From positions 744,001-808,000 of the forward strand of contig OOIN01000007.1 of the NCBI GenBank assembly GCA_900323505.1: 64,000 nucleotides of DNA, written 5' to 3'. The position numbers and the translations under genes were made by a program. The stretch is from Ustilago trichophora (lineage: Eukaryota; Basidiomycota; Ustilaginomycetes; Ustilaginales; Ustilaginaceae). Below are positions 1-11,900 of this stretch, in pieces; the first letter of the stretch is position 1, and each line of letters opens with the position of its first letter. The notes below the pieces were generated by a model. It did no database searches. It saw nothing but the letters and a program-made list of their open reading frames with translations, and was not told the origin of the DNA.

Positions 1-691
1 TCGCTGTATAGCGTGGGATGAAGGAGACCCACCAATTCTCCGAGGACGAGAATTCACGGCAACGAAATCGTCGCCAAGAGCTGTGGCGCACGTTTTTCCA
101 CCTCACCTTGCCTTCTCGTCCATCTTGATGAGCACAATAGGGAGAAGAAACTTTTAGCAAGCTAGCATCAGTCATACTCTAAATTGTATAGCTTCTTGTC
201 GCCACGTCATGGCCAGTCGGGATGAGAGGGACTACTTTATGTGGTATCAGATGAACTCAACAATGATAGACGTAGTGAAACCCGCCGATGTGCTACCCAC
301 CTCATTTGACTCCACCAAATCGGTGTGCCAGCCGGTCGCATTGTGCTCCCACTGTGCGTCGCTCCCAATCGCCTTCATCAACGTGCTATATTGCCCATCA
401 CTGACCGTGTCTCTTTCGGTATTCCGGGTGTACCCTCAATTTGTCTTGCAACAGCAGGATCCAGTTTCCACTGTATATGCCGTATCACAGGACGAGATTC
501 GAGTCGAGCTCGAGCTGTGGGGCCATCACTTCATCAGCCTTTCGTCCTCTTGCCTTGCTCTGCCCCTGATACGCCACCTGCCTTTTCGGAAAGTTATATA
601 TACAGCCCCCTCCATATTCCCCCCTCTCACCTTTTCGACACAATCTCAACAATTACGTACTCTACTGTATAGAAAATCTCTCAGAGCAAGG
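1..691. other. Intergenic, promoter of the Cys-rich secreted protein gene
   Basis: No convincing gene. The small overlapping reading frames here are not supported by domains or start context. A TATA-like run at 595-602 and a TACTGTA element at 663-669 lie just upstream of the start codon at 692. Confidence 0.5.
595..602 (+). promoter_or_regulatory. TATA box of the secreted repeat-protein gene
   Basis: The run TATATA lies about 90 bp upstream of the ATG at 692, a usual spacing for a strongly regulated fungal gene. Inference from position and sequence only. Confidence 0.45.
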
Positions 692-3600
692 ATGGTGAAA
701 CTGAAACATTGTTTCATCCTTCTCGCTTCCGCTTTAGCTTCGGCTAACGCTGCTGCCATCGTCAAGGGTAAGTTTCATTCAGACACCTCCCCGCACTCAC
801 CCGAGCTCGATTTCAGATGTTTTTGAATGGAAGAGTTGCTGACGTATATGCCCACTCTTTCTGTTGCTGCCTTTTTGATGGCGTACAGGCGTTGAGCATG
901 GCCAAGCTCTCCAGCGTCGCTATGCGAATGTTCAGGGCGAAGAAGGTCGCGATGGGAGCGACCTAGGCTTCAACCATCCTGGCCAGAAGTCTGAGCACAC
1001 TCTCGCCAAAAGAATCCACGTCGACACTGTTGAAGAGCTCAAGAGTCTCATTCATGATCAGAATCTCAAAGAGATGAGCCAGAACTACAACACTCACGGC
1101 CACTGTGACGGACCCGATTCGGAGACTTGCAACCTCAACATTTGCGAACTTCGTACACCCGGTTGTCGTCCTTTCACCAACGGTCAGAAGGTGAAATACG
1201 CCCGCCAGATTGATGAGCTGACGTTTAAAGTCTTGTCTACGGGTAAATGTAACCCCAACGCCGAGGCCACCAAGGACATCTGCAACGGATTTGGATATTG
1301 CGACCTGTTCAACCTCAATGGTCACCCTCAGACCGACTGTCCGTCCCTGACCACCCAAAAGGACTACCTTGAGCTGCTTTCCCACCTCGAATGGCAGGAT
1401 GACAGTGAATCGTTCGTCTATCGCAAAGACTTGCTGCTTGGTTCGACTAAGGAGGACTCCTCCGACCACTCGCACAGTGGTGAGGCTGACGGTCATATGA
1501 CTGGTCACCTGTCGAAGCGCGCTGTTTCTATGGTCGAGTCACTTCTAGCTCGCGATGTTGTCAAGCCTCAGCCTGATGGCAAAGAGGCCCCGTCCGCTGG
1601 CGCCGATGACAACCAAAGCAGCCTGGTCAAAATTGGTGGCACGCATCAGAAGCGAGCTCTCCCAGGCACCAGTGATCAGGATGGCCGAGGCCATCCCGAA
1701 GCCCCTGACCAGGTGCCTTCGGGAGCATTGGATCAGTTAATGGTTTCCATGGTGTCTTCGTCCCTCGCTTCCATGGAGATGATCGATCAGATGAGCACGT
1801 TCTCAGCGAATCTGTACTTCCAGAAGAAAGGCGTGTGCCAGAGTGGCAGTCAAAACTGTGAGGACGGCCTTTGCAGTCTCGGAAGCCCAGGTTGCGCGCC
1901 TATGTCGAGGACCATCAAGTACAAGATGAAGCAGATGTTCAAGCAAATGCTCAACAAGCTTTTCGACACTGGCACATGCACGCCTTCTCCTGCGAACGCG
2001 ACCTGCAACAAAGCGGGCTACTGCCCGTTGTCTGACGAAGACGGTAACGAAGTACAGGGCTGCGAGGAACAAAGCATGGACGAGATCACGGCGACATTGA
2101 AGAAGGTTCAGATTGCCTTCGACGGCATCAGCTGGTCTTTCCAGCTCCCGGGCGAAACTCAACACCACTTCGTTCATTTCGAGCCTATCACCTACCCTCT
2201 CAACGTCTATCTCAATGAGGTTTTCGGAGGCCCAATGCCATCACAAACGACCGTTGCTGGAAAAAGGCCTAAACGATCGATTCCGGCCGCTCAGGATGCT
2301 GGAAACGGCGACTCTAGTGATGGAACTATCCAGACCCAACACACTGACAAGTTCGCCAGAGTCGCTCTTGATCTCGCCAACCAGCAAATGGCCAGATGGA
2401 CCAAAACTTTCGGTACTTGTGAGCCGAATTCAGCTGCCTGTCATGGTGGCTTCTGTAAACTGGGCTCGTCAGGGTGCCGACCTGGTCCCGAAGAAGAAGA
2501 CCTCCAGTTGTTGGGCGCATATGCTTCGATGTTTGGTCGGGTCCTCATCACGGGTAAGTGCACGCCTGAGCCTGGCAACGAAGCCCAGTGCAACAGCCTG
2601 GGTTACTGCACCATGTCGATCAGCCAGAATAACGGGAAGGAAGATCCCGCTTGCCAAGCTCTCGCCCCGTGGGAGCAACAGCACGTCCTGGATCTCCTGC
2701 AATACAACGGGGAAGGGGTTGATATTCCAGAAGCCACGGACCAGACTCTCGTATCGAGCCAGACTCTCGCGTCGATCCAGCCTTCCAACCCGAAACGGCC
2801 AGGTGTCGGCTCCAAGATGAAGCGTGATCTTCACAGCGTGCCGACTGACAAGAAGGGCTTCGAAGGTTATTCTGCTGAAGAGATCCAGAAGATTGTAGAC
2901 GAAAGCGCGGCTGCGCAGTCTATGGAAGCGACCGAAGCATTTGCTAAGGACTACGGTGTTTGCGAGCACAAGACCTCCGCATGCAATGAAAAGTACTGCA
3001 CGCTGGACACGCCCGGCTGCCGACAGTGTTCCACCGAGGACAAGGAAGAGGTGACAAGGTACTATGCTTCCCTTTACGAGCGACTACTGCTGGCTGGAAA
3101 GTGCCAACCTTCTACTCCTGAAGGTGATGACCAGTGCAGCAAGTACGGCCATTGCTTGGTGGTCCTCAATGGTCGGTATAATCCTCGCTGCGAGAAGATG
3201 AGCAAAGACGAGCACGAAGCCTTTTTCGATGAGGCGCAGAAGATGAATGATCCTAAGGATTTGTTCCCCGAGACTGCTGGCTCAGCCTCCTCCAAGGCGT
3301 CGATCCAGCCTTCCAACCCGAAACGGCCAGGTGTCGGCTCCAAGATGAAGCGCCATGTGACTAGTAGGGTCGGCGAGCGTGTCTCTGCGGACGAAGGCGA
3401 CGCCCTTGGTCCAGAGGTTGTGGACGAACCCGAGTACAAGCCGGACGAGCGGGAGATTCACGAGTTCATGGAGCTCTGCAAGCGCCTGTCTCGCGACGCT
3501 GAGGCACTTGAAATGGTTGCTGAATCTGCCGGAATCACGGACCCAGACGTGATCGATGGACTTCGCGAGCAATTCGCTTATCTTGCCAAGCACCGAGACT

Positions 3601-4253
3601 GGGCTGTCGAGGCCATCAAGCGTGCCAGGGAGTCTCAGATGCTCGCCGGATCCAAGCCTCAAGCCGAACGATTCGGTCAGAAGGGCTCCGAGGACGAGCC
3701 TGAGAGCGACGACGATGACAAGCATGCCCGTGGAGACAAGGTCAACAATGGTGCAAGTGCCGGCTCCAAGTGGAAGCGCGACATGGCCGGTGGGCCCGGC
3801 GAGCGCGTTCCTGGCTACGAGACTGTCACCTTCAGGCCCGAGGACTCGCAATTCGTTGATTACGAGCCAACCAAGCACGAAATCCGCCAGTTCATGCGAC
3901 TTTGCAAGCAACTTTCGCACGACCCTGCTGCACTGAAGGAGATTGCTCATGCTGCCGAGATCGAGGACGAGTCAATGATCGAAGAGCTTCGTGAACAGTT
4001 CGCTTACTTGGCCAAACACCGTGGCGCTGCCATCGAGACCATCAAGAATGCCAAGGAGGCCCAGATGATTGCTGAGTCCAAGCTCCAGACTCAACACTTT
4101 GGCCAGAAGGAAGGCTCGGATGGCGACGAAGACGGCAAGCGCGATGCTGGAGACAAGGCCGACGACACGGATGGTCATCATGACAGCTGGACCCGCTACA
4201 ACGATCTCGCTAGTCCTTCGAGTAAGGGAGACCATGAAGCTGAGTCCAAGTAA
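692..4253 (+). CDS. Large secreted Cys-rich repeat protein with Kex2 sites
   Basis: I do not recognise a described family. Exon 1 is 692-767 and exon 2 is 889-4253; the intron is GTAAGT...ACAG and the join keeps the frame, giving about 1146 residues. Exon 1 encodes a signal peptide (about residues 1-22, ending ANAAA). The protein then carries four copies of an eight-cysteine module with the pattern C-x7/8-C-x4-C-x5/6-C ... GxC-x8/9-C-x4/5-C ... C, first cysteines in GHCDGP, GVCQSG, GTCEPN and GVCEHK. Two Cys-poor helical repeats follow at the C-terminus, each containing LREQFAYLAKHR. Dibasic KR sites (LSKR, HQKR, RPKR, KMKR twice, KWKR) sit between modules, so processing by the Golgi protease Kex2 into several peptides or modules is likely. 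It is probably an apoplastic or cell-surface protein or effector. The tail is acidic and low-complexity. Confidence 0.8.
2769..2824 (+). repeat. 56-bp exact direct repeat, copy 1
   Basis: Identical to 3297-3352, 528 bp downstream in the same gene and frame. It encodes the linker SIQPSNPKRPGVGSKMKR that precedes a Kex2 cut. Exact identity over 56 bp suggests recent duplication or gene conversion. Confidence 0.9.
3297..3352 (+). repeat. 56-bp exact direct repeat, copy 2
   Basis: Second copy of the Kex2-linker repeat, identical to 2769-2824. It separates the fourth Cys-rich module from the two C-terminal helical repeats. Confidence 0.9.
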
Positions 4254-4636
4254 AAGCCTCGTGCGAAACCGAGTGTGGATGTGTGCATTCCTCCTCGGCC
4301 TCATCCCTTCTTTCCTCTCTTCCCTCTTCCTTCTGTCTTCCCCCTCTCCTTTTTTTTCCCTTCTTCCTCACCAGAATACCTATTCTTTTTTCCACCCCAT
4401 CTCCTTAGATTCGATCATCTGCTTGATGCATCGATCGAATCACTTCTCTCACTCTTTCCTGTCTCTGTTGTTGCTGTGCCGTTTCGTTTCAGAAATTTCA
4501 CTTTCCTTCCCCCTTCTGTGTTTCAGTCCGAGTCCGAAAATGAGTTCGCGTCTGTGATTATCGCATGGTGGCTTTCGTGGCTATACATTGCGCATCTATT
4601 GAAACAGAAATAGAAAAGCAAATGGTGCCGGGTATA
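4254..4636. other. Intergenic, convergent 3' ends
   Basis: Lies between two converging genes. Pyrimidine-rich (4290-4400); no gene seen. It should hold both 3' UTRs. Confidence 0.5.
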
Positions 4637-7179
4637 TCATTTAGACGATTCAGAAGAAACAAGGGAGAAGGCATTCCGCCTAGTGGAAATACGCATCTGC
4701 TTGCAGTGCGAAAGGTCGATCAGCTCGAGAAAAGGGTTGGCCTCCATGGTTGATGCCACAATCGACTCTAAGCAAACCATAATAAGGATTTTGTGTCAGC
4801 CAATGTCATCATTGATGCTCGGGAAAGATGTGACTTCAGAAGCGTCGAACGTACCAGGCACGGCTGTGTTACTAAGATCCAGCGTATGTAGCGATGTGAT
4901 GAGCGGAAGAAATTGCCAAGCGTGCTCAGAAAGGCGAGCGTCTGGAAGCTTGAGGTGCTGAACAATGGCCGTCGAAGGTTCCAGGCGATCTGGCACATCG
5001 TAGAAAAAGCTCGTCTGGCTTTGGCTGGATTTGAGGCTTTCTACATGCAGACGCTGTGGAGATGAAATTGGTCACAATGTGTTTCAGTATCAGCGAACAG
5101 ATAGTGGGTGGAGAAATAATCGCTGCGGAGCGGCAAAACACTTACCGGGAATATGGCCAAAAGGCGGGGAAACAAGTCTGCAAATTCGTCTCCAACATCG
5201 AGGATGCGTAGATGAAGCCTCTTCCAAGGCCGACTAAGCCAATTTGCGGCTTGAGACAACGAAGTCAGCTTCTCGAGTAGATGTATCATGCCATCGTAAG
5301 TGGTGCGGCTCGGCATCTGCCTGAGCAGGAGCGTGTCCATATTTGGCGCTCGGTCGACAATTTTGATCAACGAATCATAGTCGAGGTTGGTATCGAGCAA
5401 GTTGAGCTTCCTCAACGGTAGATTGGTTGGGGATAGGTCTATGCGACCCTTTGGCTCTGATAGCGACAATCCAGGCAGTCCTGAAGGAAAGAAGCTCATC
5501 AGAAGGATATTGAAGTCGGAGTTGTGGGGATGGGTACCGCCGACGCTAGTGCCAGAGATGTCGAGCACCTCAAGCGTTTTGTAAGCATATTTGAGGAAAC
5601 ATGCCACACCGACGTCTCCAACTTGACTGCACTGCCGTAATCGCAGATTGGCAAGCTTAGAGAAGGGTAGAGAGCCACTGTAAGGAGCTTGCAACGCCAC
5701 TTGAAGAGTTTTGTCCGAGAGATTATCGTTGTAGCCCAACTTCAGAGTCTCGAGGTTGGGAACAAGCATCATGATCATGGTGACAGAGTCTGCGGAGACG
5801 TCGGTAAAGTCAAGGTTGAGGTAGCGCAGCGTTGAGCCAGTGGAGCGGCACATGGCAGAAACGGTACGATCGCTAACAGCGATACATCCTCGTAGGGAGA
5901 CGGTCTCGAGGCGAAGGATGGTGTCATTCGATGCAGAAGACGAAGCTGTGGCGGAGGGCAAAGCCGCTTCGAAGAAGCGAGCGATGCTCGCATCCTGGAG
6001 GCGTGTGAGGCCATGTAGCTGCAAGGAGCGCAAGGCAAACGATGCAGGTTGGGCCAAGACAAGTCTGGAGGGAAGCGCGGCAAGGGGCATCTCCTCAGCT
6101 GTGGCCTGTGATAGGACGGATGGGTGATGTTTACGAGCAGATGACAGAGCGCTGGTGAGGTGACTGACGAGGTTGGATGCAGCTGATTTATCGTGAGAAA
6201 GCAAGGGAATAGAGGCAGGTAACCACACGTGTGTTCTTGCAGCGGTGTTCACAGCACCATTCGAGGACGGGTTGAGGATGGGTGGGAGAAAGTAGGTACT
6301 GACCACGTACTTGGTGAGATACTGCGGAGATTGCTCGACAAGGGCTTTGAAGAGGAGGAAAGAGGCGGCGGGAGAAAGCCGTTTCAGCTGTTCGGATGTC
6401 TTGCGAGTGAGGTAGTGAAGCTCGGAAGTGGTCCAGCCTGCCAGAAGCTGACTCGAGCCGCTAGCAGTATTGCTGGTAGACTTTATCTCTGAAGTATCCC
6501 TGCGGCTTCTCGTTGATCTGGATGAAGTCTTTGGGGCAGAGATGTCATCGTCGCTGGGAATGTAATCCTGCTGGTCCTCATCCGAGTCGGGAGCGGCACC
6601 AAAGGCTCTTGCGCGAGAGCGTTTACGAGTGGCTGAGCTCTTCTTGGAAGTATGCGAGTTTCTGATGATCTTGCCGCTGGACGTGCTCGGAATCGTAGCA
6701 GCGTCAAACTGTTCGCGGGATGGCAAGAGGGCGTCAAAGCAAGAAGCTATGACGGAACAGCACATGCTGCCGAGAGAAGGGATCCGGAAAGCAGCACCAT
6801 CGCGACGAGCTTGCTGCGTCAAGGTCAAGGGTCGATACGAGACATTTTGACGCTGAGTGCGTGAATCTGGAGCGAAAAGGTTTTGGACCCGGGTCTCTTC
6901 AATGTCGTCGTCCAAGACGTGAAGAATACGCGCGCTCGTCTTAGGCTGTGGTGGTCGTCTAGACCGCTTGGCGATGGTAGCATTGCTTCGTGCGCCTCGC
7001 GCAGACGGTGAAGAGGAGGATGAGGCAAAGGAAGATGTGGGGCGGAATCTTTGACTTGGACGACTGCTCGAGGCTGAAGCATTGGTGCGTCTGGAGGAGG
7101 AGCGATTCAAGTCTGGGTCGTCACTTCGTACTCTGCTGTCTGCGCGTATGCGTGATATGGAGAGCTTCTTTGGCGGCAT
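4637..7179 (-). CDS. Leucine-rich-repeat (RNI-like) protein
   Basis: Function unknown. Three exons: 7179-5146, 5053-4855, 4767-4637, with introns of 92 bp (GTAAGT...CACAG) and 87 bp (GTACGT...GCTTAG). Both joins keep frame and extend the repeat pattern, giving 787 residues. The first 230 or so residues are basic, Ser/Arg-rich and probably disordered, with several SRR/RSR runs that could serve in nuclear import. After that come irregular LRRs of the AMN1/ribonuclease-inhibitor-like type, for example LRYLNLDFTDVS, LETLKLGYNDNLS, LRKLNLLDTNLD and, in the last exons, LHTLDLSNT and LELIDLSHCKQ. No F-box was seen. The small third exon is easily missed, but its LxLIDLSHC motif is a proper LRR and supports it. 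Such proteins usually act as protein-binding scaffolds. Confidence 0.8.
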
Positions 7180-8933
7180 GGTCGACGATTCTCAGCGTGT
7201 AGAGCAACAAAATGGTTGGCGCCAATGTTCGATGTAGGCTCGGATGCATGAAGGCAGACGATACTGTCATCCTCGCCAAGTAGACTGGCCACGATTAAGA
7301 TGATCCAGAAGAACGCATTGTGCACAAAGACAAAAAGTCACCGACGCTGAGAAATGCCTCCACTCGTGTGAAAAGGCCGAGTCCCGAGCGGAGCGAATGA
7401 TAAGAAATGTTAGACCGCACAATCGCATGACTTCAAGGCAGGACAAGGGAGACAAGCGAGGAATTGCACAACTGGGTGGGCGCTTGACGAGGAACGAGCA
7501 TTGTGTACAAAAAAGTATTCTTTTCTATCAAGACTGGCACGGCATGCTCGCTCCAGTCGCACACTGCCCAGTGCTGTAGGAAAAATGGATTTTTTTTGGC
7601 GAGTCGGACGCTTCCCGACAGGACTTGAGACCCTGAACGCCATCGATCCATTCACTCATTCAACAGAAGATTGGCGTGATTTCACACGCGAAAGGCCTGT
7701 CTGTCTTGGCCATGGCAACGAGCCTTCTCAAGCCGTCAGACGTGCTATTCAAGTCGTGATGATGCTTGGCTGTGCTTTCTGCTCGACGGCCGTGCTGAAT
7801 GAAGGTGGACTCGCCGATGAAAGAGGGGCGAAAAGGCCAACATGTGGTGACTGCCTCGTGGAGATAGATAGCTTATGGCTTTCAGGTTTCCTCAGAGATG
7901 CCTCTCTCCTGACCAAATCCCATGATGACTAGTCAAGGTCACTTCAGGACACTGCATCTGACCAGACCGACAATCTTGTCCGGCCATCAACAAGCAGGAG
8001 GCAATGATCGGCTACTAAGCACCGTACACATGCAGATTTGAATCGCCAATCGTGCACTGCTGAGTGAGCTCGATGGTGGGCAACATAGTTGAGAGTGGAA
8101 GAAGGCGGGGCGTAATTTGATTTTTGGAGCTTCGTCTGGTCGGTGCTCCGTGTGATAGGCGAGAGATGCGACAGCTGCGAGAAGAAGATACAGTAGAGGA
8201 AAGTCGGATTCTGGGCGGAACCCTTCTTCTTCTTCTCGTGATTTTCTGCTTCTTTGACGGCAAGTTCCGAGCCAGAATGAATTGTGAATGTCGTGCTATG
8301 CCTCGCTCGCGTCTTGAAGGAAAAAGACCAAGAAGAAAGTCAATTTCAGGTGCAGCGTGAAATGCGTTTTGTGCGCGGGGCGAGTTGTGTGAATACTGCA
8401 CAGATATGCACCTCCCACAACCGTCTTTGCTTGTTCCGCACAAACCAACACCCGCACACTCTCGAAGCGCACGATTTCTTCGGACTTCTCTGCACCGGTC
8501 AGGTCCTCTCCTTCAATCTGTCTATCTCCCACTTACTGTACAGTACTGTCCACACATTGAAAGCTCCGCCACTTTTGCCAAACACAAGATTTCGGTCTTC
8601 GGCAGTCACGCAAGATCCTGCTCTTCTTTTCGGATTGGTTCCGTTGCCGCTACACAGCTGCTGTTGCTGTGCTGCTCATCGGTTCCAGAAGACCTTTTAG
8701 CTTCCACCACATCGTTTCTCCCCCCTCTGTCTCTCACCCTCATCGTTGCGCGGCGCTCCCGGTTCCTCTTGATCTAGCCGTCGTTGCCTTCTGCAACGTG
8801 ATACTTCTATCGGCTCATCCGATTCGGATCTCTTTACGGTCGCATTCGAACTTGCCCCAACAACCGTCAGCAGCCACGAAGATAGATTCGATCGCTCTGG
8901 CTCTGAATCAGCCCCGTCACTTCCCTCATCACC
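7180..8933. other. Intergenic, divergent promoters of LRR gene and NPS10-like gene
   Basis: No supported gene in 1.75 kb. An open frame at 7501-7932 lacks any recognisable feature. The last 550 bp are CT-rich, as expected for a long 5' leader of the NRPS-like gene. TACTGTA/TACAGTA elements occur at 8189-8195 and overlapping at 8534-8545. Confidence 0.5.
8534..8545. promoter_or_regulatory. Overlapping TACTGTA/TACAGTA element
   Basis: The palindromic dodecamer TACTGTACAGTA, followed by a near-copy TACTGTC, lies about 390 bp upstream of the NPS10-like start. Related doublets occur in other promoters of this window (35764-35775 and 52454-52465). Role unknown. Confidence 0.35.
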
Positions 8934-11900
8934 ATGCCTATCATCGATACCAAGCTCGACCTGAACGCGCTTTTCCGCCTTCAGGTTAAAGCCACACCCG
9001 ATGCTGTTGCGCTCGTCGACCCTTCCGTCAGCTACACATACGCTCAGCTCGATGCCAAGGTGGAGAGCCTCTCGCTCTATTTTCGTCGCCACCATGCCGT
9101 TGGCCGCGACTCGCTCGTCGGTATCCTCATGGGTCGAGGTGCCGACTATGTAATCGCATGTCTCGCTGCGCTGCGTGCTGGAGGTGCCTTCCTCGTTCTC
9201 GAGCTCGCCTACCCGCTCGGTCTCCTTCACGATGTTATCAAGGATGCTCAGCCAGCCGTCGTCGTCACACAGTCCGAGCACGCCAAGCTTGTGCCAAAGG
9301 CAGTGCCGTCCATCCTGATCGATCACCCTGAGCAAGCGACGAGCCTCTTCCAACCCGCCGATGCTGCTTCCACGTCCACATCTTCCTTGCCGTCTCTACC
9401 CGCGGACACCGATCTCGAGCGCCTCGCTTTCGTCTCGTACTCGTCCGGCACCACAGGCAAGCCTAAGGGTATCGCCAACCCACATCGTGCACCCGTCAAG
9501 TCTTACGATCTCCGATTTGCTGTCAACGACCTCAAGGCTGGCGATCGTGTTGCTTGCAATGTCTACTTTGTCTGGGAGATGCTTCGTCCTCTTTTGCGTG
9601 GAGCGACTACATACGCCATCCCCGATCACACGAGTTACGATCCCGTCAAGCTTGTCGAGCTGCTTGCTACCGAAAAGATCACAGAGACCCTCATGACTCC
9701 GACCTTGCTGGCAGCTGTGCTCGCCCGCCACCACAACCTGGGCAGCAAGCTTCCAGATCTCCGATCGCTTTGGCTTAACGGTGAAGTCGTCACAACTGAT
9801 CTCGCACGAAGGGCCATCAAGGCGCTCCCCAACACTCGTCTCCTCAATTGCTACAGTGCCAGTGAGACACACGAGGTGGCCTGTGGTGACCTTCGCGAGA
9901 TGCTCCCCACTCTGCCAGCTGATGCTCCATACTGCCCTGTTGGCCCACCCATGGATCCTGCCCACACCTATATTCTCGATGAGGACGAAAACCCTTTGGA
10001 GCCTGGTCAGCCAGGCGAGCTCTATGTTGGAGGCGACTTGTTGGCTCGTGGATACCTCAACCTCGTCGACACCACTGCCAAGGCCTTCACTGCTGACAAG
10101 AACGGATCTGGACCCAATGCACGCAAGTACAGAACGGGGGATCTTGCCCGCATCATCCCTGAAACAGGTCTGCTCGAAATCACGGGCCGAGTCGGTGGCA
10201 TGATCAAGATTCGAGGCTACTCGATCGTTCCCAGTACCGTCGAAAAGGCCATCGTCGACAACTTTGACGTCAGCAACTGCGCCGTGGTCGCTCACGGCGA
10301 AGGCCTGGAACGCCAGCTCGTCGCCTACGTTGTTCCTGAAGAGGGCGAACGCGGCGGCCGCACCGTGTTGACCATCGACGACAACGGCCACAGCCCCGGT
10401 GCCCGACAGATCCTCGTCTCTCATCTCGCACACTACATGATTCCAACTCTCTGGGTCGTTCTCCACTCGCTCCCAACCCACGAGGTCTCGGGCAAGGTTG
10501 ATCTTAAGAACCTGCCCAACCCCAAGGCGGCCATTGCTGCGGCCAGCGGAACCAATTCGAGGGCCAGGAGTCCCGCACCGGATGAGACAGTCAACCTCAA
10601 GTCGATCGCTCAGCTCTGGGCGCTCTCGCTCAACATCAACCCCAACACAGTCCTCGAGGCTGGCAAGACGGTCAGCTTCTTTGACCTTGGTGGTCACTCG
10701 TTGCTGCTCGCTGATCTGGCTACTCGTATCTCCAAGACTCTCGGTGGCTTTACTGTGCCTCTCGCCGAACTGGCCGGCAACCCGACGCTGCAGGACCACG
10801 TTCGTGTCACACTCAATGCCCGTGACGGCTACAACGCTGCAGTTCAGGCCGATTTGCCTACCGTGCTTCGTGCCGACATCGAGCTTGCGCCCGAGTTCAA
10901 GCTGGCATCATCGGAGCAAAACATCGCTGGCTGCCCTCTGAGCGAGGCCAAGACCATCTTGCTCACTGGTGCGACCGGTTTCCTCGGTGGATTCTTGCTG
11001 CATGATCTCATCCAGAACACTACGGCACGCATCGTCTGTTTGATTCGCTTCAATGCTCCCTATCGCACTGACCGATCCGCCGCTATGGCCCGACTCCGAC
11101 GCAACATGCTCGATCTTGGCTTCTGGGACCACTCGATGCTGGATCGTATCGATGTGCTGCCCGCCAATTTGTCGCGTAACCGTCTCGGTCTGATCCCAGA
11201 GGTCTACGAGAATCTGGTCGAGAATGTTGATGTCATCGTCCACTGTGCAGCACAGGTTAACCTTGTCTATCCCTACGCTGCTCTGCGTGACGCCAACGTC
11301 GAGGGCACGCGCGAGATTCTCCGCCTCGCTTTCCTCAGCAACGCCACTGTTCAATACGTTTCCACCAATGGTGTTTTGCCACCCTCGCAAACCGGCTGGT
11401 CCGAATCGACCATCATGCCTCTCGAGGACGTTCCCGACAAGTTGTTGGACGGCTACTGTCAGACCAAGTGGGTTGCTGAGCAACTCGTGCTCGAGTCCGC
11501 CAAGCGTGGTCTCCCGGCCAATGTTATCCGTATCGGCACGCTCAGCGGTCATTCGGAGACTGGTTCGACCAACACGTATGATCTCATCACTGCGCTCATC
11601 GTCGAGTCTGTCCACCTCGGTGTTGCACCCGAGATTCCCGACTGGCACATCGAGATGACCGCCGTCGATTTTGTCAGCCGCGGCATCGTCGCTATCGGCA
11701 ACCACATCGACCCGAAGCAGCGCATCTACCACTTGGGTGACAGCGAACCCATCGACTGCCGTCTCCTCTTCCAGCACCTCGACACGCTCGGCTACCCTAC
11801 CACAAGGACCAGCTGGAAGTCGTGGGTTGCCCTCTGGCAAGAGAAGCGAGGCTCTGCAAAGGGTGGTGACCACGGTCTGACCGTCGACATTCTGCGATCC

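Noticed and set aside
7501..7932. 143-codon plus-strand frame between the LRR and NPS10-like genes
   Set aside because: No recognisable feature and no signal peptide; composition fits intergenic DNA.
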